Assembly (NCBI RefSeq): GCF_000611645.1
Contig: NW_014013626.1
Span: forward strand, 1 to 40,000
DNA from: Monoraphidium neglectum
Taxonomy: Eukaryota > Chlorophyta > Chlorophyceae > Sphaeropleales > Selenastraceae
DNA length: 40,000 bases
Direction: 5' to 3'
Shown here: positions 1 to 11,300 of the stretch, in pieces
Layout of the letters: each line of letters opens with the position of its first letter
Position numbering within the stretch: the first letter of the stretch is position 1
The notes under the pieces: generated by a model
What the model was told of the DNA's origin: nothing
The model's database searches: none
The model's input: the letters and a program-made list of their open reading frames with translations, nothing else
Made by a program: the position numbers and the translations under genes

Positions 1-277
1 TTCCCCCCCCGCGCTGTGTTGTGCACGAGCTTGTGTATAACGTTGTTATGCAGGGGGGAACCCCGAGCCGCTAGAGGCCTTTGGCCTCTCGGGGTTCCGA
101 GGCCTGTTAGGCCTAGAGACCCAACGGGTTTAGGGGCCTTTGGCCCCTTGGGGTTTCTCCCGGGCTTCTAGGCCTAACAGGCCTCGCAAAGTCGAGGGGT
201 CTTCGACCCCTAGAGACCCAATGGGTCTAGGGGCCTCTAAGGCTTCTCGAAGCCCTCGGTTGCCCCTAGGCTGGGTC
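1..277. repeat. GC-rich palindrome tract
   Basis: This stretch is built of short inverted repeats in a GC-rich block, against AT-rich surroundings. Visible units include GGGGCCTTTGGCCCC, GGCCTGTTAGGCC, AGACCCAACGGGT and GCTTCTCGAAGC. A copy of the TAACGTTGTTATGC palindrome lies at about 33-52. Each unit could fold into a hairpin with a 3-5 nt loop. No gene is supported here: an open frame on the minus strand is only the translated repeat. The tract continues beyond the left edge of the window. Confidence 0.85.
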
Positions 278-1013
278 AAAATTTTCTGATTGTTTATCTT
301 AAGTCTTAAGGTATACAAGATAGAAAATTTTTTGTCATTTTTTGACTTTTTACTTTTTACATTTCATTATTTATTATTTTAAGAAAAGCTGTTAAATTAA
401 AAATCATTATAAACAGTTTTGAAGCCGAATTATTTTCCTAGAATATTTTAACTAGAAAATATTTAAATTTAGGTTAACCAACTAAGACATTTTATCTTAA
501 ACCGATATTAATTTTAACTAGAGCTGAAAAAGAAATCACTCCTTAAACAGGATAATTTGAAAAGAATGTTTTGACTTTTTTATTGAAAAAATTCTTTTCA
601 ATCTAGGATTAAGTTAAAAGCAAATGCTCATTTTTAATAAATGGGAAAGTTTGTGTTCAAAAACATTAAATTAAACCTAAAAAAAAGAGCAGTTGATTTA
701 AAAGAAATCATCTGTTATAAATTAATAAATGCAAAATAACTTAAAGTACTCAGTACTTAATTCTCTTCATTGTTTTTTTAATTATGGAAGAATAAACAAA
801 GAAGTTAAAGAATGATGTAACTCGATTGGTAATGAAGCTAATTTTGTATACTTTGAGTCGAGATTTTAAAAGTCACCATTTTTCATTAAATAAGAAATGA
901 CAATTGATAAAATGGGATTGTGTTATATGAGATTTGTTGAGCTTTTAAAAGATAAGATTTTGTTTTTAAAAATGAAATTTGTTCTTTCAAAGAATTTTAC
1001 ACAAAAAACTTAA
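278..1013. other. AT-rich spacer upstream of chlN
   Basis: I see no gene or tRNA. A hairpin with an 11-bp stem (557-567 with 591-601) is present. A 13-codon reading frame (972-1013) ends in TAA directly against the chlN ATG. It may be a chance frame or a small upstream ORF affecting chlN translation. There is no Shine-Dalgarno sequence before chlN. Confidence 0.6.
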
Positions 1014-2360
<1,347 letters not shown>

Positions 2361-2376
2361 GGTTAAAGGTCCTTAT

Positions 2377-2416
2377 AAAGACAAAACAAAAATTCAATAT
2401 TTTTTGTTTTGTCTTT
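2377..2416 (+). terminator. chlN 3' inverted repeat
   Basis: A perfect 16-bp stem (2377-2392 with 2401-2416) around an 8-nt loop begins 17 nt after the chlN stop codon. In chloroplasts such repeats mostly set and protect mRNA 3' ends rather than strictly terminate transcription. Confidence 0.75.
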
Positions 2417-2725
2417 CTTTTATCAATAAAATATTTCAATCTAAAAAAAGTATCCTTAGTTAAAACGAAAATAACTTGTTTTTTTTTTTTATACTATTTA
2501 TAATAATTGAATTTAGATTTTTAATCTTAGAATTATCTAAACAGAAAAAACGGTTAATCAAATTTAATAAATATAGACTATATTATTTTTCAATCTTTTT
2601 AAAAAAATCTGAAAATGAAAATTTGGTCAAACTTTTTTACTCTATAAAAAGTGAATTTTTTAAATTTCTAAAAAGTTCAACAACTGTAATTTGTTAAACT
2701 ACAGTAATATTAAAGTAACATATAA
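2417..2725. other. AT-rich chlN-rps3 spacer
   Basis: Low-complexity AT sequence with no recognised gene. A frame at 2476-2697 begins with a TTG in a poly-T run and encodes a Lys/Phe-rich peptide resembling no known plastid protein. I treat it as chance. Confidence 0.6.
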
Positions 2726-4792
2726 ATGGGACAAAAAATTCATCCTTTAGGATTTCGTGTAGGTATTACAAAAAGACATGAAACAGTTTGGTTTGCTCGA
2801 TTTGAAAAACGTCAATACGCACAAACTGTTCTAGAAGACATTTTTTTAAGAAAAACTCTTCAACAATTATTGCCTGAATTGTTAAAAAAAAAATACAATA
2901 ATTCTGAACAAGTTGGAAAAATCGCACAAATTAAAATCGAACGTGGCTTTATTCCGTATGAAATTGGTATTCAAATTCATGCTCAAAATTGCGAAGCGAT
3001 TAAAACTGCTGTAGATAAATTAGAATTAAATCCAAATTTATTACAAAACTGTTTAAAAAATCAATTTGTTTTAGAAAAAGCGTCAATCAAAAGTCAAGAT
3101 GTTTTTCAACTAAAAACAACTCCGTCATTAGAAAACAATCTTCAGAAGAGTCTTTCTAAGAAAAAGAAAAACAATTCAAAATTCGAAAATTTTTCTTCAT
3201 CAAAAAAAACAAACAGATTTAACCTTTTAGACAAACGCTTGAAAAAAAGAAAAAACACATTAGAACGTTTCCGTCAACGTATTTTAGAAAATATGTTAAT
3301 TGTTAAAAAAGGTAAAAAAATTACAAGAAAGTTTCAAAAAACAGATGTTCGATCTTTACGATCTACACGTAAAACAAATGATTTTGTGAGAACTAGACAA
3401 GGGAAAAACCAAAACAAATCACAAAGACGTTTTGTATTAAATCGTTCAAACACGAATAAAGAGAAATCAAAAAATAATCAAACAGATTTTTCAATTTTAG
3501 GCACAGCTCGTTTACGTTCTATTTTAACTGAAAATCGTGAACAATCACAAAAAACAACGAAATTCATGAACGTTTTTCTTTCAAAAATGAATAGAAATTT
3601 TGTGGTTTTATTAAAATCAGAAATGTCTTATTGGAATTCGTATCTGGAAAATTATAAAACAGACCAAGTTAAAAAATTTGCTCGTTTACGTTATGCTCCG
3701 CTAGGTTATCAAACAAAATGGAGTTTAGCTCGACTGAAACGTTACGAAAAACAACCTTTAAATGTTTTAGTGAAATTATTAAAAGTTTTACAAAAACAAG
3801 CATTACGTAAACTAGAACTATTACGTAAAGAGTTTTTAGTGTTAGGGACTCTTTCTAAAATGAAATCTTTCCTTTATTTTCAACGCATTCGTTTTATTAA
3901 GGCTTTAAAAAACTTTATTCAACAATCTAAAATCGAAGTTTTAGCAAAACAAAAAAATAAATTAGGAGATCGTAGTCATCGAGTTTTATCACAAACTTTA
4001 AGTACGCAAAAACGTTTAGAAAACGAAAAAGCATTGTTAGGTTTTACAGAAAAGGCTTTAAAACGAAAATTCACAAATCTGAAAGAAGAAAATCGCAAAG
4101 TTAAGTTTGTAGAATATTTACAATCAATTGTTCAAAAACACCGTCAAAAAAATCTTTTTTTATATTTAACAACAATTGCTGATTCACGTAAATATTTACG
4201 TCAAATTCAAAAGTTTACAAAAGAACAAGCAAGTTTTTTATTTGGAATTAATAAGAACATGTTAGAACAAATGACTTCAGAACAAAAACGTGATTTTGTT
4301 AAAAATCAATTAAAAAAATCGATTCAAAGAGCAAACCGCCAAAACGAATTACAACGAAGTTTACAAGATGTATTTGTACGTCAAATTCAAAAACAAAAAT
4401 CAATCTGTCAACAAAATTTAGCATTAACTCCCAAAATTTCTTTAAAATTTTATTCAGTAAAATCAGAAATTATTGAAACAAATGCTTCAATCGTAACAGA
4501 TACTATTGTAGACAAATTAGAAAAACGTGAAGCTTTTCGCCGGGTAATTAAAAAAGTTTCTGAAGATTTAATGAAAACGAGTAAAGTTAAAGGTGTTAAA
4601 ATTCAGGTTTCTGGACGTTTAAATGGAGCTGAAATTGCTCGTTCTGAGTGGGTACGTGCAGGTCGTGTTCCTTTACAAACACTTCGTGCCAACATTGATT
4701 ATTGTTACAAAACAGCCCAAACTATTTATGGGATTATTGGTGTTAAAGTTTGGATTTATAAAGGTTATACAAAATTGAACAAAAACGCTTAA
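2726..4792 (+). CDS. rps3: 30S ribosomal protein S3 with long internal insertion
   Basis: S3 lies at the mRNA entry side of the small ribosomal subunit head. The 688-residue product has the typical S3 start ([14 protein letters not shown]) and N-terminal domain in residues 1 to about 120. The S3 C-terminal domain (about 590-688) carries [21 protein letters not shown] and the [12 protein letters not shown] end. Between them lie roughly 470 residues very rich in Lys, Arg, Gln and Asn, absent from bacterial S3 (about 230 residues). Similar oversized S3 proteins are known in Chlamydomonas-type plastids. The frame is open throughout, with no intron boundary signals, so the insertion is probably translated. 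No Shine-Dalgarno is seen. An inverted repeat follows the gene. Confidence 0.96.
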   Translation: MGQKIHPLGFRVGITKRHETVWFARFEKRQYAQTVLEDIFLRKTLQQLLPELLKKKYNNSEQVGKIAQIKIERGFIPYEIGIQIHAQNCEAIKTAVDKLELNPNLLQNCLKNQFVLEKASIKSQDVFQLKTTPSLENNLQKSLSKKKKNNSKFENFSSSKKTNRFNLLDKRLKKRKNTLERFRQRILENMLIVKKGKKITRKFQKTDVRSLRSTRKTNDFVRTRQGKNQNKSQRRFVLNRSNTNKEKSKNNQTDFSILGTARLRSILTENREQSQKTTKFMNVFLSKMNRNFVVLLKSEMSYWNSYLENYKTDQVKKFARLRYAPLGYQTKWSLARLKRYEKQPLNVLVKLLKVLQKQALRKLELLRKEFLVLGTLSKMKSFLYFQRIRFIKALKNFIQQSKIEVLAKQKNKLGDRSHRVLSQTLSTQKRLENEKALLGFTEKALKRKFTNLKEENRKVKFVEYLQSIVQKHRQKNLFLYLTTIADSRKYLRQIQKFTKEQASFLFGINKNMLEQMTSEQKRDFVKNQLKKSIQRANRQNELQRSLQDVFVRQIQKQKSICQQNLALTPKISLKFYSVKSEIIETNASIVTDTIVDKLEKREAFRRVIKKVSEDLMKTSKVKGVKIQVSGRLNGAEIARSEWVRAGRVPLQTLRANIDYCYKTAQTIYGIIGVKVWIYKGYTKLNKNA

Positions 4793-4819
4793 TTTAATTT
4801 TTATTGTCATTCGACAATT

Positions 4820-4865
4820 TTTTAGGTTTTTTAAAAATTAACTAGAATTTTTAAAAAACCTAAAA
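4820..4865 (+). terminator. rps3 3' inverted repeat
   Basis: A perfect 20-bp stem (4820-4839 with 4846-4865) with a 6-nt loop sits 27 nt after the rps3 stop codon. It is the likely 3' end of the rps3 transcript. Confidence 0.78.
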
Positions 4866-5044
4866 CTTTATTGTTGTTAATTAATATACTAAGAGTTAAG
4901 AAATTATAGTTTTATTACTTGTTCAAAAATTAAATTTTTGTTAAAATAGTTTTAAGAATAAAATATTCTTAAAAACAGTAAAATTTTTACACTTTCTATT
5001 TTTGATTCTTCTAACTAAGATTAAGTCTTTAAAATTTTTATAAA

Positions 5045-5072
5045 TTTTTGGATTTAACATTGTTAAACCGTT
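5045..5072 (+). repeat. 28-bp direct repeat, left copy
   Basis: This 28-mer is identical to 5319-5346. It contains the small palindrome TTTAACATTGTTAAA. The two copies bracket the GC-rich tract at 5081-5281. Confidence 0.9.
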
Positions 5073-5080
5073 GTATAAGA

Positions 5081-5281
5081 GCCTTTCGATCAAAGATCGA
5101 ACGGGGGGCTTCGGGGGGGGGGGGACCCCCCCGGCCCAACGGGCCTAGCATAACGTTGTTATTCGGGGGCCTAGACCCGTTGGGTCTCGGGGGTTTCCCC
5201 CCGAGGCTCTTAGCCTCTCGGGGGAAACCCGAGGGCTTCTCGAAGCCCTAAGCCCGGGGGGGAAACCCCCCCGCAAAGCCC
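5081..5281. repeat. GC-rich palindrome tract upstream of rpoC2
   Basis: The tract contains CGATCAAAGATCG, GACCCGTTGGGTC, GAGGCTCTTAGCCTC, GCTTCTCGAAGC and G/C homopolymer palindromes, plus a TAACGTTGTTAT element at 5148-5164. The rest of the rps3-rpoC2 spacer (4866-5381) is AT-rich, without a recognisable gene or tRNA. Confidence 0.85.
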
Positions 5282-5318
5282 GAAATTATGTTTTTTATTT
5301 ATTAGAAGATTCGACTTT

Positions 5319-5346
5319 TTTTTGGATTTAACATTGTTAAACCGTT
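5319..5346 (+). repeat. 28-bp direct repeat, right copy
   Basis: Identical to 5045-5072. It lies 36 nt upstream of the rpoC2 ATG, so it may carry part of the rpoC2 leader. Confidence 0.9.
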
Positions 5347-5381
5347 TATAAATTCTTTTTATAAAGCTTATTGTATTTTTT

Positions 5382-8300
5382 ATGGACTCATCAAGACAAA
5401 AAATAAAAAACGTAAATTTTTCTTTATTAAAAGATAATAATCCTATCTTTTGGAATTTTTCATTAGATAAAGTAAGATTAAAAAATTTTGTGTCATGGTT
5501 TTTTAAAAACCATGGTGAAAAAAAAACACTTCAATTATTAGAGCAATTAAAAAATTTAGGATTTGGTTATGCAACTCAAGCAGGAATCTCTTTAGGTATC
5601 GAAGATTTAAAAATTCCACCTAATAAAAATAAATTGTTAGCTGAAGCCGAAAACAGTATTTCTAATTCACTTATTAGTTATCGTAAAGGAGAAATTACTG
5701 GTATTGAAAAAAGGCAGCAATTTATTGAAACTTGGCATGAAATTAGTGAAAATTTAAAGCAAGAAGTTGTTCGTTATTTTGAAAAAACAAACATTTTGAA
5801 CCCAGTTTATATGATGGCTTTTTCAGGGGCTCGTGGGAATTTATCACAAGTGCGCCAACTTGTTGGAATGCGAGGGTTAATGTCTGATCCTCAAGGTAAA
5901 ATTATTGAATTTCCTATTCAAAGTAATTTTCGTGAAGGATTAACTCTAACAGAATATTTAATTTCAACTTATGGAGCTCGTAAAGGTATTGTTGACACAG
6001 CTTTAAGAACTGCGACAGCAGGTTATTTAACTCGACGTTTAGTCGATGTAGCACAGCACGTTATTGTATCCACTTTTGATTGTGGAACGAAAAGAGGTAT
6101 TTTTCTTTTTGATATGAAAGAAGGAAACAAAACTATTTATTCTTTTTCAAATCGATTAATTGGACGAGTCCTTGCGCAAAATATTTATGCATCTGTAAAT
6201 GTTAACCAGCTTTTAAAAACTGAAGCATCCAAGTCAAAGCTCGGGTTTCGGAATCAAGAAATCAATACAGAATTAGCAACTGCTATTGCGAAACTTCATA
6301 AAAAAGCATTAGTTCGTTCTCCTTTAACATGTGAAACTAGAAAACTCGTTTGTCAACTTTGTTATGGTTGGAGTCTAGCGACCTCACGTTTGGTTTCCGT
6401 CGGAGAAGCTGTCGGAGTTATTGCAGGTCAATCTATTGGTGAACCGGGAACACAATTAACAATGAGAACTTTTCATACTGGAGGGGTTTTCTCGGGAGAG
6501 ATTACAGAACAGATCAATGCACCTTTTTCTGGAATCGCTGAGTATTCAGAACCCATTTCAGGTGCTTGTATTCGCACACCACTAGGTTTTTTAGCTTTTT
6601 TAACAAAAACAAACGGTACCCTTTTTTTCAAAAAATCGAAAATGAAATTGTTAGAAGATGATTCTTTACACTTAAACAAAACACTGACAAATGAATCGTC
6701 AGTAATGAATGTTTATAAAATCCCCTCTTTTACTGTTTTGTTTGCACGTCATGGTGAATTCATAGAAAAAAGCAAATTTTTAGCACAAATTTCTTTGTTT
6801 CCTACGGGGCAAAAAACCACTCAGACAATCGAACAAACTATTTATTCTTCACTAGAAGGCGAAGTTTATTACAATCAAATTGATCTTTTAGAAGATATCG
6901 ATGAAAAATATGGGGAACATATTTCAAAAGCGGAAGATTGGTCAAAAGTTTGGGTACTTTCAGCAAAAATTTCTAATAATACATTGGTTTCAGACTACTT
7001 ACCTAAGTGTGGAGATTTTGTTTCAAAAAATTCTATTGTTAATCAAATTCAATGGTTGACAAATTTTTCACAACCTTCTTATATTAATTATAATACATCA
7101 AATGCTTCAAACTTTAAAAATTCAGACTATTCATATGAATCAAAACGGTTGTTTAAGTCTTTTCAAAGTTATTCTTTATCAAACAATAAATTGAAATCAA
7201 ATCTAACGCTAAATTCATCTTTCAATGCTGTTTTAGCTCTTAAAACAAAATCAATAGACAATTTCTCTTCAAATTTTAAAATTTTTTCTAAATATCAAAA
7301 AAGAAAAAAATTTTTGTTAAATAATATAAACTTGACGAATTTAAATCAAAGACAAATTTTTTCTGTTTACTATTTACGAAACATACAAACTTGTTTTGTA
7401 TACCCATATCAATTCAATTTTCGTTATAATTTTCTAAAGTCAATTGCCCAAACCGTTATTTTTTTACCTATCTTAGGTTCGGGAGTTTTAACAAATTGGT
7501 TAAACTTAAAAAGTTTAAAACACAAAAAAAACAAAAAACAAAAAGTAATGAACTTAGTACAAAAACAATCTACAGTTTTAGTAAAAAGATTAAATTTAAA
7601 TAAAAAATTTAAAGTTAGGCACAATGTTGTTATGCGAGGGCAAGCCTCTAGGCCCGGGGGGGCTTTGCCCCCGGGGCCTCAGAAATCCCCTCGCTCGGGG
7701 GGCCAAGGGCCCCCGCAAAGCCCGAGACCCAATGGGTCGGGGGGTTCCCCGAGGGCCCTCGGCCCGGGGGGGGGACCCCCCCGCGCATTAAATAAAACGA
7801 ATTTTTTCCATCCATTAATTTTAGCAAATTTTGTTTCTTTTTCATCAACTTTAAACACGAAAACTCTTAAAAATTTTTATAAAAGAAAATCTAAAATTTC
7901 AAATGTGAAATTAGAAAAATCAATTGTTTATCCTTATTTTCCTAACAATTATCCCAATCCTTTAAGTGAGTATAATTATTTAAATAAATCAGACACAGAT
8001 TTTTGGTTGTATAAAAAATCTATGGAAAACGTTTTCAACAAATTTTCTTTCAAAAACCAAGCTCAATTAAAAAATTTGCAAAACTCAAAACAAAAAAAAC
8101 ATCACGGATCTTCTATAATAACGAAATTCGAAAAGAATAAAATAAGAAATATCTTTTTTAAAAAAACTACAACCTTAAAACGGGAACAACTTTCAATAAA
8201 AACTCCTATTCTTTTCTTAAATACTGAAAAAATTTGTTATAGAAAACTTGGTTATTTTGTTTCGATTGAAATAGAACCAAATAAAAGAGATCAACTTTTT

Positions 8301-11300
8301 AGTTTTTTACCTCTTCAAAATGACTCTTCTATGGATATTCATAAAATACATATATTGAATAAGTCTTTAGGGTTTTCTTCATTTTTATCCTTAAAAAAAA
8401 ATTTAAAAAATACAAAATTAAAAAACCCTAATGCGAATAATACTTTAAATTTAAACAACACTGATTCGTGGAGTCTAAACTCAAACCAAGGCTTTTATTG
8501 GTTTCCAGAATTTTCACAAACCATAACCAACGGTATTTTTTCAGTTTTAGGTCCAACAATTTCTCAAAAGATTTTTAAAACAAAATTTTTTAAACTTAAA
8601 ACAAAAAATACAAAAAGTGCTTTTTTTTATACAAAAAAATATATTCAGTTTCTAAATCTTGCCCAATCACAAATAACTAAAAAAAATCTGACAAACAAAA
8701 TGAATTTTAGTAAGACGTTCAGGAAAAAAAAATTTTCTAAATTTTTAAAAAATCAAGAAAAAAATAAAGGTACTATTTTTCAATCTGTTTTGTTTTCTAA
8801 TTTGGCTAACATCAATTTAGCATATCACAGTGAAACAAAAGACGTACGTTTTACTAATAAAAATTTCTATTTAAGTCATTTTAATCAAGATTCTTTTTCT
8901 AAAAAATTACAATTAATTTTTATGAATATCGAAAATTATCAAATGTTTCACTTTGTTTCGCCTTTAAATAAATATCCCTGGTTTGAAAAAAAAAGTCACG
9001 AAAAGGCTTTCAATTATTTAAAGACACTAAATCACAAATCATTGAAACAGCAACTTAAATCTAATTATATTTCAGTAAAGAAATCTTTTATTATAGACAA
9101 CTTCAAACAAACTGAAAAAAAAGATTCTAAAAAATCTAGTGAAAGAAAGATATTTTCTTTTTCTAAAAAAGATTTGGAATATTCTAAAAATTTAACTGTT
9201 AAGCTAAATCAGTTTAAAAAATTGTCAACACCTTTTCAAGAAATTTATTGGTTAGCTCAAGAAAATTATTCTTTAAATGTATTAATTAATAATAATAAGT
9301 TGAAAAATTTTGGTTTAAATGAATCTCGATTTATTTTTAATTCAAATCATACAAATTTTAACCGAATTAAAGAAAGAACTAACATTTATTTAACAAATTA
9401 TCAAGGATTAAAAAAAGAGTTTGTCTTTAAATATGATGGTTTGCTTAAAATTCATACATCAGAAGTTTTAAACACGTTTAATAAAAATGGACAATTGGAC
9501 AAACCGGTAAATTTAAACTTCACAAAATCATCTTCTTTAGCCCATTCTAAATTAAAAGTGAAATTTATTAAATATGTTTTAATGAAAAAAAATTTCAAAC
9601 GAAATTTGTTCTTAAACACTCAAACACAACAAAATTTGCATAAATCAAAGGTTAATGGTTTATTTTGTGTAAATCTTAAAAACTATAATAATTTTTTAAG
9701 TTCTTTACCTCTTTTACAAAGAACAAATATCTCTACTCGAAGTCCAGAAAATTTTACAACTGTTAAAAATTTTGCAAAAAAAAAATATTCTAAAAAAATT
9801 TCAAAAACTAAAAATTTAGCATTAAATATTACCTTAAAACCAGGTTGGATTTATAAAACGACAAATTTATCGAATATTTTTAATATTCACAAACTTTTAA
9901 TTTCAGCTGGAAATAATTTATTAGATGACATTTGTTTTGAGCAACAAAATATTTTTGTCGAAATAATTTCATTGAATAAAATGTGCTTGCCAAATTTATT
10001 CAAGACTGATTTTAAAAATCAGAAATCAACAAATTCATTTAATACGTTAATAAAAGTCAAAAATTCTAAATGTCGTTTTTTACAAAAAAATAAAGATATT
10101 AAACAAAAGCATCAAAAGAATTTACTAAAATTTGGGGGAACCAACGGTCGATGGGGCCCACGGGGGGGGGAAACCCCCCCGCAAGCGCTTAGGTTTATAA
10201 AACCTAAAAGAACCCCGAGTGCTTCTCGAAGCCCTCGCAAGCTCCGTGATGTTACTGCTTTATTTTTCTTGATTCGACCTTTAAATCATAGGCTTTTTCC
10301 TAACCATCAACAAATGAAAAGAGCACTCTATAAATGTATGCAAAAAAAACGAACAAATGAATTGAACTCATCTAATTTTCTTTATAAAAAATATTTTTCA
10401 AATGAACTCAATCAACAAACAAACGCGTTAAAAAGTCTTTCAAATTTTGAACCACTAGATTTCCAGTTAACTCGGATGAATTTATGGGATTCCACATTTG
10501 TTTCAAAGAAACAAAAATTTTTACTTTTCAATTCAAAAAAACTAAATCCAAAACAGAAAATTGAAGAAACACCAAAAAAAACTTCGTTTTCAACCCTATT
10601 CCCAAACTCTTTTTTTAAATCTTTTTCAAAAAAAGGACAGGTTTTTTATTTAGCTAAAAAGATTTCCAATTTTTTTTCAAATTCATCGAATTTTCGAAAA
10701 TACGAACGAGGACGCAACTGTATTTTGGAAAAAGCTTATTTTTCTAATTATTCAGTAAATTTTACACAGTGCAAAGTTTCTTTAAGTTTATCACGGTCAT
10801 CTATAGCGAATGCATCGACAACTGCCGCTGGTTTTTTAGCTTACTCTTTTCCACAAATCTCTTTAAATAAAGAGCCTACAAGAATGGATTTTTCTGAATA
10901 TAGCTCTACAGAATACAATAATTATTTGAAAAACCAATATTTAAGGATTTTAATGATAAGAAGTTCTCACTCACTTTTTCAAAAAAATAACGCTTTTTTT
11001 AGTAAGACTCAAAAATTTAGTGAAGTTAGCAATTCTTTAGAAAAGTCACGATTTCGATTTTATAAAAAAAGAATTATTAACTTACAATCTTTTTTGAACT
11101 TTTATAATTCTATGCCGTTTTTTGAATATTCTTTAAATCAAAAATATGGTTTCTTAGCCAATCAAAAATTGTTTGCTTCATCTTTTTATAAACAACAATT
11201 TGAAAATTATTTCAAAATTACAGTTTTAGACAGTAAAACAATTTTCAATGAAACTTTCAACGGAAAACGATTTATTCAGAAAAAAAGAAACAAAAACGTA

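Noticed and set aside
2476..2697. 73-codon frame between chlN and rps3
   Set aside because: It begins at a TTG in a poly-T run, has low complexity and no recognisable homology.
7648..7848. Minus-strand Gly/Pro-rich frames over GC-rich tracts (also 130-318, 15053-15253, 31153-31383)
   Set aside because: They are translations of palindromic repeats, which stay open in several frames. There is no protein evidence.
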